A stretch of 64,000 nucleotides of DNA. Source: Arthrobacter liuii. GTDB taxonomy: Bacteria > Actinomycetota > Actinomycetes > Actinomycetales > Micrococcaceae. The position numbers and the translations under genes were made by a program. Positions 1-8,228 of this stretch are shown here, piece after piece (within the stretch, counting starts at the first letter, position 1; each line of letters begins with the position of its first letter). Under the pieces are notes generated by a model, which had not been told where the DNA came from, did no database searches, and saw nothing but the letters and a program-made list of their open reading frames with translations. The DNA lies in the NCBI RefSeq assembly GCF_014639275.1, contig NZ_BMFW01000002.1, positions 124,487 through 188,486 on the forward strand, in the 5' to 3' direction.

Positions 1-1979
1 CGGGGGAGATCCTGGCCAAGGTAAGCACGGAGGGGCTGGACCTCGCAGGCGTGGTGGAATACGGACGCACCACCGGCCAGGTTGAACTGGGCAAGCTGAC
101 CTTCCACCAGCGGGCCCTCAAGCTCAAGGAGCTGGCGCAGTACCTGAACGGCCGCCGCGACCACTTCTACGCGTTCTCCGCGCAGACCGGCGCCACCAAG
201 ATCGACTCGATGGTGGACATCGACGGCGGCATCGGCGTCCTGTTCACGTTCGGTTCCAAGGGCCGGCGCGAACTGCCCAATTCGCAGGTGGTGGTGGAGG
301 GGCCCTTGGAGGTGCTCTCCAAGGACGGGTCGTTTGCCGGCGAGCACATCTATACGCGCATTCCGGGCGTCGCCGTGCAGATCAACGCCTTCAACTTCCC
401 GGTCTGGGGCATGCTCGAAAAGTTCGCCCCCGCTTTCCTCGCCGGCGTCCCCACCATCGTCAAGCCCGCCACCCCCACGGGATACGTTGCCGCCGCGGTG
501 GTCAAGGCCATCGTGGAATCCAACATCCTGCCCAAGGGTTCCCTGCAGCTGGTCTCCGGCTCTGTCCGCGGCCTGCTGGACTTGCTGGACTACCGCGACC
601 TGGTGGCGTTCACCGGCTCCGCGTCCACTGCCAAGTCGCTGAAGTCCCACCCGAACGTGGTGGAGGGCGGCGTCCGGTTCACCTCCGAGACCGACTCCCT
701 GAACGCCGCCATCCTGGGCCCGGATGCGGTGGAGGGCACCCCCGAGTTCGATGCCTTCGTCAAGTCCGTGGTCACCGAAATGACCGTCAAGGCCGGCCAG
801 AAGTGCACCGCTATCCGTCGCGCCATTGTGCCCCAGGAACTGGTGCCCGCCGTGTCGGCGGCCATCGGCAAGCGCATATCGGAGCGCATTGTCCTGGGTG
901 ATCCCCGCGGGGAGGGCGTCACGATGGGCGCACTTGCGTCCGTGGAACAGCTTGAGGATGTCCGTGCGGCCGTGCAGTCCATGCTCGACGCCGGCGGTGA
1001 GCTTGCGTACGGAACGCTCGATTCGCCGTCGGTCACCTCCGCCGACGGAACCACCGGGGTAGTGGCCGCCGGGGCGTTCATGGCCCCCGTTGTCCTGAAC
1101 TGGGACAACCCGGAAGCCGAAGCCATCCACTCGCTCGAAGCGTTCGGGCCGGTGTCGTCCGTGATCGGCTACAAGGACCTGCCCGACGCCGTCCGGCTGG
1201 CGGCCCGCGGCGGCGGCTCCCTTGTGGCCTCGGTGTGCACCAACGATCCCGGCGTGGCCCGCGAACTGGTCACCGGCATCGCCGCGCACCACGGCCGCGT
1301 CCTGATGCTCAACCGCGAGGACGCCCGCTCGTCCACCGGCCACGGTTCGCCGGTTCCCCACCTGGTCCACGGCGGACCGGGACGTGCCGGCGGCGGCGAG
1401 GAGCTGGGCGGCATCCGCTCCGTGCTGCACCACATGCAGCGGACCGCCATCCAGGGCTCCCCGAACATGCTCACCGCCGTCACTGGTGTGTGGCACGCGG
1501 GAGCTGACCGCAACTTCACGCTGGAGACCGAGGGGATGCACCCGTTCCGCAAGGCCCTTGCCACCCTCCGGATCGGTGATGCCGTCCGTTCGGAGCTGCG
1601 GCAGGTGACGCTCGAAGACATCGACGCGTTCGCCAACTCCACCGGCGACACGTTCTACGCCCACACCAACCATGAGGCGGCGGAAGCCAACCCGTTCTTC
1701 CCCGGCATCGTGGCGCACGGCTACCTGCTGCTGGCTTGGGGCGCCGGGCTGTTCGTGGAGCCCGCCCCGGGCCCCGTGCTTGCCAACTACGGCCTGGAGA
1801 ACCTGCGCTTCATCACCCCTGTTGCGGCAGGTGATTCGATCCGGGTAACCCTCACGGCCAAGAAGATCACCCCGCGCGAAACCGACGAATTCGGCGAGGT
1901 GGCCTGGGACGCCGTGCTCACCAACCAGGACGACGAAATCGTGGCCACCTACGACGTCCTCACCCTGGTGGAGAAGTAG
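1..1979 (+). CDS. paaZ: Bifunctional phenylacetate-pathway protein PaaZ (aldehyde dehydrogenase + MaoC-type hydratase), 5' partial
   Basis: The reading frame is open from base 3, so the true start lies upstream of the window; a GTG at 51 is internal. The visible ~658 residues are close to the ~680 expected for PaaZ, so only a short N-terminus is missing. The N-terminal two thirds is an NADP-type aldehyde dehydrogenase with the catalytic Cys in GQKCTAIRR and the Glu in FTSETDS. The C-terminal third is a MaoC (R)-hydratase hot-dog domain with the Asp/His pair of GDTFYAH. By family knowledge PaaZ hydrolyses the oxepin-CoA ring and oxidises the resulting aldehyde in aerobic phenylacetyl-CoA degradation. 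paaK, paaI and a TetR regulator nearby support the assignment. Confidence 0.93.
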   Translation, partial: GEILAKVSTEGLDLAGVVEYGRTTGQVELGKLTFHQRALKLKELAQYLNGRRDHFYAFSAQTGATKIDSMVDIDGGIGVLFTFGSKGRRELPNSQVVVEGPLEVLSKDGSFAGEHIYTRIPGVAVQINAFNFPVWGMLEKFAPAFLAGVPTIVKPATPTGYVAAAVVKAIVESNILPKGSLQLVSGSVRGLLDLLDYRDLVAFTGSASTAKSLKSHPNVVEGGVRFTSETDSLNAAILGPDAVEGTPEFDAFVKSVVTEMTVKAGQKCTAIRRAIVPQELVPAVSAAIGKRISERIVLGDPRGEGVTMGALASVEQLEDVRAAVQSMLDAGGELAYGTLDSPSVTSADGTTGVVAAGAFMAPVVLNWDNPEAEAIHSLEAFGPVSSVIGYKDLPDAVRLAARGGGSLVASVCTNDPGVARELVTGIAAHHGRVLMLNREDARSSTGHGSPVPHLVHGGPGRAGGGEELGGIRSVLHHMQRTAIQGSPNMLTAVTGVWHAGADRNFTLETEGMHPFRKALATLRIGDAVRSELRQVTLEDIDAFANSTGDTFYAHTNHEAAEANPFFPGIVAHGYLLLAWGAGLFVEPAPGPVLANYGLENLRFITPVAAGDSIRVTLTAKKITPRETDEFGEVAWDAVLTNQDDEIVATYDVLTLVEK

Positions 1980-1988
1980 CCCCACCAG

Positions 1989-2089
1989 ACGCCCGCCCAC
2001 TTTTGGCAGTCTTTCTCTAAACGCCGGCTCACTTTTCTTAGGACAGTGAGCGGGCGTTTGGCTTTTGGTAGTCAAAGGTGAGCGGGCGT
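1989..2089. repeat. Nested inverted repeat with 32-bp period
   Basis: Four copies of a 12-bp core occur between paaZ and the VOC gene. Two are in reverse orientation (ACGCCCGCCCAC at 1989, ACGCCGGCTCAC at 2021) and two forward (GTGAGCGGGCGT at 2046 and 2078). Within each orientation the copies are exactly 32 bp apart. Inner and outer copies can pair as nested stems, each with one mismatch. The same core with 32-bp spacing recurs at 31877-31953. Confidence 0.8.
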
Positions 2090-2178
2090 TTGGGGGATTT
2101 GGGGCGGGAAGGTGGGGAGTTGGGGCGGGTCTTTTTGGGTCACGCGGGCGTAAGATTCTGCCCGTAGGAGGTGGCCCA

Positions 2179-2586
2179 ATGACCCTGAGAATGAACACAG
2201 CCACAACCATCCTGCCAGTCGATGATGCCGCGCGCGCCCGCAGCTTCTACACCGAAAAGCTCGGACTGCCGCACCGCGGAAAGACGGACGATGGAAGCGA
2301 ATTACTAGGCACGGACGGCGGCCCGATGCTGCAGCTGATGCCGGTCTCCGACGGCAGGCACTCCGAACACACCGCGCTGAGTTTTGAGGTCGCGGACATC
2401 GAGGCAACCGTCCGCGACATGGAGGCCAGGGGCGTAACCTTCCAGGACTACGACCTGCCCACCCTGAAGACGGAAAACCACATTTGTACCACCGGGTCGG
2501 AAAAGTGCGCGTGGTTCATGGACACCGAGCACAACATCCTGTGCGTCCACCAGAACCTTGGCGGCGAACTGGAGTACCAGGTTTAG
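2179..2586 (+). CDS. VOC (glyoxalase/bleomycin-resistance) family protein
   Basis: 135 residues. The ATG at 2179 is chosen because AGGAGG sits just upstream; a longer in-frame reading from 2065 adds only low-complexity Gly-rich sequence. The fold is suggested by the two beta-alpha-beta halves: an N-terminal TILPVDDAARARSFYTEKLG (typical of extradiol-dioxygenase-like VOC domains) and a C-terminal half ending in DTEHNILCVHQN, which holds a typical metal-ligand-like Glu. VOC proteins include lyases, isomerases and resistance proteins; nothing here fixes the substrate. It stands alone, followed by a strong hairpin. Confidence 0.8.
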   Translation: MTLRMNTATTILPVDDAARARSFYTEKLGLPHRGKTDDGSELLGTDGGPMLQLMPVSDGRHSEHTALSFEVADIEATVRDMEARGVTFQDYDLPTLKTENHICTTGSEKCAWFMDTEHNILCVHQNLGGELEYQV

Positions 2587-2632
2587 GCAGGCAAGCAGGC
2601 AGGCAAGCGGGCCGCAGCCAGGCCGCAAACCA

Positions 2633-2677
2633 AAGCAGCAGGGGTGCCCCGGTCGGATCGGGGCACCCCTGCTGCTT
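2633..2677. terminator. Bidirectional intrinsic terminator
   Basis: A near-perfect stem of about 19 bp with a 7-nt loop lies between the VOC gene and the oppositely oriented small gene, flanked by A residues on the left and T residues on the right. It can serve both convergent genes. Confidence 0.85.
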
Positions 2678-2695
2678 GTCTTTGGGCGGCGCGCG

Positions 2696-3001
2696 TCAGC
2701 TTTCGGCGCCGCCATGCAGGCTGTCGTCGCTGCTGTCATCCTCGGGGCCGGTGCCGCGGCCGTCTTCGCTGCGGTCGGAGAGGTCCATGTTGCCACGGGC
2801 TTCATCCATGGTGGGGCCTCCGGAGGGGATGCTGTACGTGTCCGGGCGGACGCCGTGCGACTGTTCCTCGATCAGGGCCTGCTCCTCGCTGAAGCGAATC
2901 ACGTTGGCTTCGTCGCCCGCGTCGCCGGGAACGTCTTCGCGGAGCTTGGACGGGTCCGGAACGATGAATCCGGCCTCGGGTTCTTCCTTGTGGTGGCTCA
3001 T
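2696..3001 (-). CDS. Small acidic hypothetical protein
   Basis: 101 residues, starting MSHHKEEPEAGF. The start at 3001 has a good GGAGGA-type ribosome site; the longer frame upstream is unlikely. The protein is rich in Asp, Glu, Gly and Ser, ends in DDSSDDSLHGGAES, and has no membrane segment or signal, so it is probably intrinsically disordered and cytoplasmic. I do not recognise a family. A second disordered acidic protein of similar size lies at 14833-15123, but the two do not obviously align. It has its own promoter region downstream of the TetR gene's 3' end. Confidence 0.65.
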   Translation of the reverse strand: MSHHKEEPEAGFIVPDPSKLREDVPGDAGDEANVIRFSEEQALIEEQSHGVRPDTYSIPSGGPTMDEARGNMDLSDRSEDGRGTGPEDDSSDDSLHGGAES

Positions 3002-3105
3002 TTTCTTTCCTTCCTCCGGATGGTGGCTTTCTACCACCGTAGCCGGGAAACAGGGAAAATACCAAGCACACTTATCATTCTGCGGCGTACCCGGGCGGCG
3101 GGGAC

Positions 3106-3720
3106 TTAAGCTTCTGCGTGCAGGCCCTCGAACGCCATGGTGATAACGTCGTCGGCCAGCCGCTGCGGCGAGAGGGAACCGCCCGGCTTGTACCACTCCA
3201 CGATGGAGTTGATCATGCCGAACAGGAGCCGTGAGACGGTGCGGGGGTCGATGTCCGCGCGAAGCGACCCCTCGTCGCGGGCGGCCGAAATCAGGCCGGC
3301 CACCTTGTGGTCGAAAGTGCGGCGCCGTTCCAGGGCGTCCCGCTCGATGTCAGTATTGCCGCGGAGGCGCAGCAGCAGGGTAACGAAGGGCAGTCGGTCC
3401 ACCAGTACCGCAACTGTCTGACGGAGCACGAACTCAAGCCGGGCGTCGGCCGCCCCCGACGTTGCCTCCGGCTGCTCCAGGATGGACTCAAGGCCGCCCA
3501 GGGCATGGTCCAGGGCGAGTTTGAGGAGATCACCCTTGGACGGCACGTGGTGGTAGATCGCAGACTTGGAGATGCCCAGGTTCTCGGCGAGGATTCCCAT
3601 CGAGGTGGCGTCGTAGCCGTGCCGGTTGAAGACGTCCACTGCGATGCGGAGCACCGACTGCTGGTCGTATCCGGGGCGGCCGCGCTTGGTGGGTGCATCA
3701 GTTGTGGGCATACGCGCCAT
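3106..3720 (-). CDS. TetR-family regulator, probable repressor of the phenylacetate genes
   Basis: 204 residues. The N-terminal helix-turn-helix is clear: VLRIAVDVFNRHGYDATS followed by ILAENLGISKSAIYHHVPSK. The C-terminal ligand domain is typical in length and contains NSIVEWYKPGG, common in actinobacterial TetR proteins of acyl-CoA pathways. It sits between paaZ and paaK. A palindrome-like sequence directly in front of it (3722-3739) closely matches one in front of paaI-paaK (5704-5721), so autoregulation plus control of paaK/paaI is the natural model. By analogy with PaaR regulators the inducer would be phenylacetyl-CoA; that part is inference. Confidence 0.85.
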   Translation of the reverse strand: MARMPTTDAPTKRGRPGYDQQSVLRIAVDVFNRHGYDATSMGILAENLGISKSAIYHHVPSKGDLLKLALDHALGGLESILEQPEATSGAADARLEFVLRQTVAVLVDRLPFVTLLLRLRGNTDIERDALERRRTFDHKVAGLISAARDEGSLRADIDPRTVSRLLFGMINSIVEWYKPGGSLSPQRLADDVITMAFEGLHAEA

Positions 3721-3721
3721 T

Positions 3722-3739
3722 TTCTCATGAACGTTCGGT
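3722..3739. promoter_or_regulatory. Putative TetR operator upstream of the regulator gene
   Basis: TTCTCATGAACGTTCGGT abuts the start of the TetR gene and matches 14 of 18 positions of ACCTAATGAACATTCGGT, the reverse complement of the site before paaI. The core TGAACGTTC is itself palindromic-like. The pairing of two such sites with two paa transcription units is the evidence; binding is inferred. Confidence 0.6.
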
Positions 3740-3809
3740 TACTCTGGCACCGGCGCGCCCCCAGCCGTTGGCCGGGGACATGCGGCCCTGCGGGCAGCGG
3801 GAAGAGGGA

Positions 3810-3837
3810 AACGCTGCCGCCCCGGGGCGGCAGCGTT
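3810..3837 (-). terminator. Hairpin terminator downstream of paaK
   Basis: A perfect 28-bp GC-rich palindrome (14-bp arms) lies 11 bp beyond the paaK stop codon. There is no clear T-run on the paaK side, so it may act as a stabilising or factor-assisted terminator. Confidence 0.6.
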
Positions 3838-3848
3838 CCGGGGGCGCC

Positions 3849-5201
3849 TTAGCCCTTCGGGCGCAGGTCGTAAATCCGCCGCAGCTTGCCGTTGGACCGC
3901 TCCAGCGACCCCGGCTCCACCACGTCCACCGAGCACGAAGAACCCACGTGGATCTTGATCTGTTCCTTCAAGGTGCGTGCCGCCGTCGTGCTCTGCTCGA
4001 TGGTGACGGTGTCCCGGCGCTCGATCCGGACGGTCAGCTGGTCCATCCGCTGGCCTGTCGGACGGGTGAGTTCGAGCTGGAAGTGCGGGCTGAGTTCGGG
4101 GATGCGGAGGGCAATTTCCTCGATCTGGGACGGGAAGAGGTTCACGCCGCGCAGGATGATCATGTCGTCGCTGCGGCCGGTGATGCGGCCCATCCGGCGG
4201 TGCGCGGGCCGTGCCGTTCCGGGCAGCAGGCGGGTGAGGTCCTTGGTGCGGTAGCGGATGATCGGCAGGGCTTCCTTGGTGAGGGAGGTGAACACGAGTT
4301 CGCCGTGTTCGCCGTCGCGCAGGACGTTTTCCTTGCCGGCCACCGGGTTGAACGGGTCGATGATTTCTGGGCGGAAGTGGTCCTCCCAGATGTGGCTGCC
4401 GTCCTGCGTTTCCACTGCCTCGCCGGCGACGCCCGGGCCCATCACCTCGGAAAGGCCGTAGATGTCGCAGGCCTTGATGTTCATCATGACTTCGAGCTCG
4501 TGCCGCATCTCCTCGGTCCATGGCTCCGCGCCCAGTACGGCGTACTTCAGGGAAGTGGAGGCGGGGTCGATGCCCATGTGCGCCATGGCGTCGGCGATGG
4601 TGAGCAGGTAGGTGGGGGTCGCAAGGATGGCGTCCGGCTTGAAGTCCTGGATCAGCTGGATCTGGCGTTCGGTCTGGCCGCCGGAGATGGGGATGACCGT
4701 GCAGCCCAGGGCTTCGGCGCCGGCGTGGGCGCCCAGGCCGCCGGTGAACAGGCCGTAGCCGTAGGCGTTGTGGACCTTCATGCCGGGGCGGATGCCGGAG
4801 GCGCGGAAGCTGCGGGCCACCAGTTTGGCCCAGTCGGCCAGGTCCTGCTTGGTGTAGCCGACGACGGTGGGCCGGCCCGTGGTGCCCGAGCTTGCGTGCA
4901 CGCGGGCTACTTCGCTCTGCGGGACGGCGAACATGCCGAACGGGTATTCCTCGCGCAGGTCGTCCTTGGTGGTGAAGGGGAAGTTGCCGAGGTCGTCCAG
5001 TTCCTGCAGGTCGTTGGGGTGGATGCCGGCGTCGTCGAACTTGCGCTTGTACAGCGGGACCCGGTCGTAGGCGTAGGCCACGGTGTGCTGCAGGCGGCTG
5101 AGCTGGAGGGCTTCGAGCTCGTCGCGGGAGATGGTTTCCTCGCGGTCCAGGCCAGGGTCGATGCCGGCGGCGGCGGGGGTTTCGGGGGCATGCAGGGTCA
5201 T
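3849..5201 (-). CDS. paaK: Phenylacetate--CoA ligase PaaK
   Basis: 450 residues, normal PaaK length. It activates phenylacetate to phenylacetyl-CoA with ATP, the first committed step of the aerobic pathway. Visible features are the AMP-binding P-loop HASSGTTGRPTVVGYTKQDL, the DIYGLSEVMGPG segment, the RTKDLTRLLPG hinge region and the small C-terminal domain with GRSDDMIILRGVNLFPSQIE; the terminal SNGKLRRI carries the family lysine. It lies 7 bp downstream of paaI and is surely co-transcribed with it. Its ribosome site lies in the paaI-paaK gap. Confidence 0.95.
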   Translation of the reverse strand: MTLHAPETPAAAGIDPGLDREETISRDELEALQLSRLQHTVAYAYDRVPLYKRKFDDAGIHPNDLQELDDLGNFPFTTKDDLREEYPFGMFAVPQSEVARVHASSGTTGRPTVVGYTKQDLADWAKLVARSFRASGIRPGMKVHNAYGYGLFTGGLGAHAGAEALGCTVIPISGGQTERQIQLIQDFKPDAILATPTYLLTIADAMAHMGIDPASTSLKYAVLGAEPWTEEMRHELEVMMNIKACDIYGLSEVMGPGVAGEAVETQDGSHIWEDHFRPEIIDPFNPVAGKENVLRDGEHGELVFTSLTKEALPIIRYRTKDLTRLLPGTARPAHRRMGRITGRSDDMIILRGVNLFPSQIEEIALRIPELSPHFQLELTRPTGQRMDQLTVRIERRDTVTIEQSTTAARTLKEQIKIHVGSSCSVDVVEPGSLERSNGKLRRIYDLRPKG

Positions 5202-5208
5202 GGTTTTC

Positions 5209-5679
5209 CTACTTCTTGGGGATGGTGCGGCTGCGTCCGCGGAACTCGGCGATGAGCTCGCCCGGGGAACTGGGCTGTGATTTGGAAGCCGGTGAACCGG
5301 CGCCGGCGGCGAAGATCTGGATGTCGTACAGGCCGCTGCGGCCGGCGCTGGAGCGTCGGTCCGCGACGGCGGTGAGCACCTGGCCCCGGAACGCCGGCTT
5401 CAGGAAATTGATGTCCACGCCGGAGGCAACGGTGATGGTGCCTTCCTCGCCGGGTGCAGGGTGGATGGGGTTGCACGCCAGGGCGAAGGCGGTATCGCCG
5501 AAGGCGAAGATCATTCCGCCGTGGGCCATGCCGAAGCCGTTGAGCATTTCCTGCCGGAGGGTCATCCGGATGGTGGCATGTCCGTCGCTGAGGGCGAGGA
5601 CCTCGATTCCCATCCATTCGGAGGCATAGTCGTTTTCCAGGATGGGGTGGGTGGCCCCGGAAAGGGTGGTCTCAGCCAT
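5209..5679 (-). CDS. paaI: Hydroxyphenylacetyl-CoA thioesterase PaaI (hot-dog fold)
   Basis: 156 residues. The hot-dog thioesterase core is seen in QEMLNGFGMAHGGMIFAFGD followed by TAFALACN, with the catalytic Asp of GDTAFA. By family knowledge PaaI hydrolyses dead-end hydroxylated phenylacetyl-CoA esters and frees CoA. It is the first gene of a two-gene unit with paaK and has the probable TetR operator about 25 bp upstream. An extra C-terminal stretch with AAGAGSPASKSQPSSPGE looks like a flexible loop before the final strand. Confidence 0.92.
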   Translation of the reverse strand: MAETTLSGATHPILENDYASEWMGIEVLALSDGHATIRMTLRQEMLNGFGMAHGGMIFAFGDTAFALACNPIHPAPGEEGTITVASGVDINFLKPAFRGQVLTAVADRRSSAGRSGLYDIQIFAAGAGSPASKSQPSSPGELIAEFRGRSRTIPKK

Positions 5680-5703
5680 GCGTCATTGCCTCCAGCTTTA
5701 TTT

Positions 5704-5721
5704 ACCGAATGTTCATTAGGT
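5704..5721. promoter_or_regulatory. Putative TetR operator upstream of paaI-paaK
   Basis: ACCGAATGTTCATTAGGT is an imperfect palindrome (ACCnAAT...ATTnGGT) about 25 bp upstream of the paaI start, in the position expected for a repressor overlapping the promoter. It matches the sequence upstream of the TetR gene. Confidence 0.65.
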
Positions 5722-6018
5722 AATCCCATGAGGGGGTCCGGTGTCAAGGGGGATGCCCTTCCGGTGCGGGGCCTTCCTGCCCACTTACTTTGGTGGCCCG
5801 GGGCGTCAGGCCGGGGACACGCCGTCGTCCGCGGCGCGCCGCAGGCTGGAGGGAAAAGCAACTGGGCTGGAATGCACGACGGCGGCCCGCACCCCTCCCC
5901 GCGAGACGGCACTTGGCGGCAGTCGCGGCGGTGAACACTGCCCTTAGGTGGCAACTCGCGGGGAGGGAAGTGCAAGGATGGGAGGACCGGCACCAGCAAG
6001 AACAGCAAAGGGCGGACC
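5722..6018. other. Intergenic region between divergent paaI and pta
   Basis: 297 bp with no convincing gene. Short frames on both strands have no ribosome site and Arg/Pro-rich content typical of shadow translation. It must hold the promoters of paaI (left end) and pta (right end); I cannot place the pta promoter with confidence. Confidence 0.5.
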
Positions 6019-8148
6019 ATGGCCAAAGGCATCTACGTCAGCGCAACCACACCCGGCTCGGGCAAGTCCCTCGTGGCCTTGGGTCTGGCGGACACCCTGC
6101 ACCGGCACGCGGACAGGATCGGATTCTTCAAGCCGGTGGTTCACGGGTCCCCGGCTGACGATCCCATGGTGGCGCTGATGAAAGCCCGTTTTGCACTGGA
6201 GGACGAGCGCTGCCGCGGCGGGCTGACCTATGACGAGGTCCGCACCCTGCTGGCAGAAGGCAACCGGGCGGAAATCGACGCCCGGTGCGTGGAGATCTTC
6301 GCCGACATCGCCCGCAACTGCGACGTGGTGATCGTGGAGGGGACGGACCTGGTGGGCCAGGACTCCGCCGTCGAGTTCGACCTCAACGCACGGCTGGCCA
6401 ACAACCTCGCCACGCCCGTGGTGGCGGTGGTGGGGGCCAAAGGCCGGACAGTGGGCGAAGCCGCTGCCGCCGTCGAAGTTGCCCGCAAGGAACTCGCCGC
6501 CGAAAAGTGCGCGCTGCTGGCCATCATGGTCAACCGGGCGGACGCCAGGGACCTGGATGCCATCGCCGCCGCCGTGAAGCCGGGTGCTTCCGGCCGGCCC
6601 GTGTACATCCTGCCCGAGCTGGAGGAGATCGCCCGGCCCACCACCGGCGAGGTGGCCGCAGCTCTGGGCGTCCGGCAGATCGCGGGAACCCCGGACATGG
6701 AACGCGACGTCAGGGACATCAAGGTGGCCGCCATGAACGTGGGCAACTTCCTGAACGTGCTGGACGAGGGCGCCCTGGTGATCGTTCCGGGGGACCGGGC
6801 GGACGTGATGGTGGCCTGCCTGGCGTCCTCCTTCTCGCCCGAGTTTCCCGTGCCATCCGCGCTCATCCTCACCGGCGGCCTGGCTCCGGACGCCAACATC
6901 TACCCGCTCCTGGCCCAGGCGCCGTTCCCCGTGTTCGCCGCGGACGAGGACACCTATCACACCGCCCGCCGGGTCTCCGAGGTTCGCAGCGAGATCTGGT
7001 CGGGGCACCGCCGCAAGGTGGCCTCCGCGCTGGGCCTGTGGTCGCGTCGCGTGGATGAAGCTGAGTTGGTGGAACGCCTGCACCTGCCGCGGCCCGAGCG
7101 GATGACCCCGCTGCGGTTCCTGCACGACCTCATCGAGCGCGCGCGGGCGCAGCGCCGCCACGTGGTGCTGCCGGAGGGCACGGATGTCCGGATCCTGCGC
7201 GCGGCCGAGATCCTGCACCGCCGCGACGTCTGCGACCTGACGCTGCTGGGACCGGAATCCGACGTCCGTGAACTGGCCGGCGCCAACGGCATCGACCTGT
7301 CCGGCATCAACGTCATCGATCCGGCCACGTCAGACCTGCGGCTGAAGTTCGCCGCGAAGTACGCCGAACTGCGCGCGCACAAGGGAGTGGACCTCCCCAA
7401 AGCCCTGGAAATCATGCAGGACGTGAGCTACTTCGGAACCATGATGGTCCAGCTGGGCGTCGTGGACGGAATGGTCTCCGGCGCCGCCCACACCACGGCC
7501 CACACCATCCGGCCGGCCCTGGAGTTCGTGAAAACCCGCGAGGGGGTGAAGATCGTGTCCTCGGTATTCCTGATGCTGATGCCGGACCGGGTGCTGGTCT
7601 ACGGCGACTGTGCCGTGAACCCGGATCCGAACGTGGAGCAGCTGGCGGACATCGCCCTGGCCTCGGCCGGGACCGCCGCCCAGTTCGGGGTGGAGCCACG
7701 GGTTGCCATGCTGTCCTATTCCACCGGCGGCTCCGGCTCCGGCGAGGCGGTGGACGAGGTGCGGCAGGCCACCGAGCTGGTGCGCCAGCGCCGGCCCGAC
7801 CTCGCCGTGGAGGGCCCCATCCAGTACGACGCCGCCGTGGACGCCTCGATCGCCGCGTCCAAGATGCCCGGTTCCACCGTGGCCGGGCAGGCCACCGTGT
7901 TCATCTTCCCGGACCTGAACACTGGCAACAACACGTACAAGGCGGTGCAGCAGAGCTCCGGGGCCGTGGCGGTGGGCCCGGTCCTGCAGGGTCTGCGGAA
8001 GCCGGTCAACGACCTCTCCCGCGGCTGCACCGTGGAGGACATCGTGAACACGGTGGCCATCACGGCAATCCAGGCGCAGGCCCAGGGTCCAGCGCAAGCG
8101 GAAAGCCAGGCTCAAGCCCACACTCCGGCAGGGGCACCGGCCTCCTAG
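6019..8148 (+). CDS. pta: Phosphate acetyltransferase Pta (long, three-domain form)
   Basis: 709 residues. Pta interconverts acetyl-CoA and acetyl phosphate. The N-terminus carries a BioD-like P-loop domain (ATTPGSGKSLVALGLADTL, about residues 8-26), the middle is the DRTGG regulatory-type domain, and the C-terminal catalytic PTA domain begins near residue 375 (RRHVVLPEGTDVRILRAAEI; then YSTGGSGSGEAVDEVR and FPDLNTGNNTYKAVQQ). It ends in a Gln/Ala-rich tail (QAQAQGPAQAESQAQAH) that looks dispensable. The ribosome site AAGGGCGG precedes the ATG. Its usual partner ackA is 7 kb downstream, separated by the sugar-acid block. Confidence 0.95.
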   Translation: MAKGIYVSATTPGSGKSLVALGLADTLHRHADRIGFFKPVVHGSPADDPMVALMKARFALEDERCRGGLTYDEVRTLLAEGNRAEIDARCVEIFADIARNCDVVIVEGTDLVGQDSAVEFDLNARLANNLATPVVAVVGAKGRTVGEAAAAVEVARKELAAEKCALLAIMVNRADARDLDAIAAAVKPGASGRPVYILPELEEIARPTTGEVAAALGVRQIAGTPDMERDVRDIKVAAMNVGNFLNVLDEGALVIVPGDRADVMVACLASSFSPEFPVPSALILTGGLAPDANIYPLLAQAPFPVFAADEDTYHTARRVSEVRSEIWSGHRRKVASALGLWSRRVDEAELVERLHLPRPERMTPLRFLHDLIERARAQRRHVVLPEGTDVRILRAAEILHRRDVCDLTLLGPESDVRELAGANGIDLSGINVIDPATSDLRLKFAAKYAELRAHKGVDLPKALEIMQDVSYFGTMMVQLGVVDGMVSGAAHTTAHTIRPALEFVKTREGVKIVSSVFLMLMPDRVLVYGDCAVNPDPNVEQLADIALASAGTAAQFGVEPRVAMLSYSTGGSGSGEAVDEVRQATELVRQRRPDLAVEGPIQYDAAVDASIAASKMPGSTVAGQATVFIFPDLNTGNNTYKAVQQSSGAVAVGPVLQGLRKPVNDLSRGCTVEDIVNTVAITAIQAQAQGPAQAESQAQAHTPAGAPAS

Positions 8149-8160
8149 GACACCATGCAC

Positions 8161-8206
8161 AAAAGTACGACGCCGGCACTTTCTTGAGTGCCGGCGTCGT
8201 ACTTTT
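8161..8206. terminator. Bidirectional terminator between pta and the MFS gene
   Basis: A perfect 20-bp stem with a 6-nt loop; the left arm begins AAAA and the right arm ends TTTT, so it works on either strand for the two convergent genes. Confidence 0.93.
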
Positions 8207-8228
8207 GCCTGGGGGTACTTGGAAGGAC

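Noticed and set aside
1989..2089. CRISPR-like array
   Set aside because: Only four short cores, two of them inverted, and the repeat-to-repeat distance leaves no spacers of usual size; no cas genes in the window.
3693..5255. 520-codon open frame on the plus strand across paaK
   Set aside because: It is the antisense shadow of paaK in GC-rich DNA: no family motif, no ribosome site, Gly/Val/His-rich composition typical of antisense frames.
5944..7218. 424-codon minus-strand frame across pta
   Set aside because: Antisense of an unmistakable Pta; composition and lack of motifs indicate no real protein.
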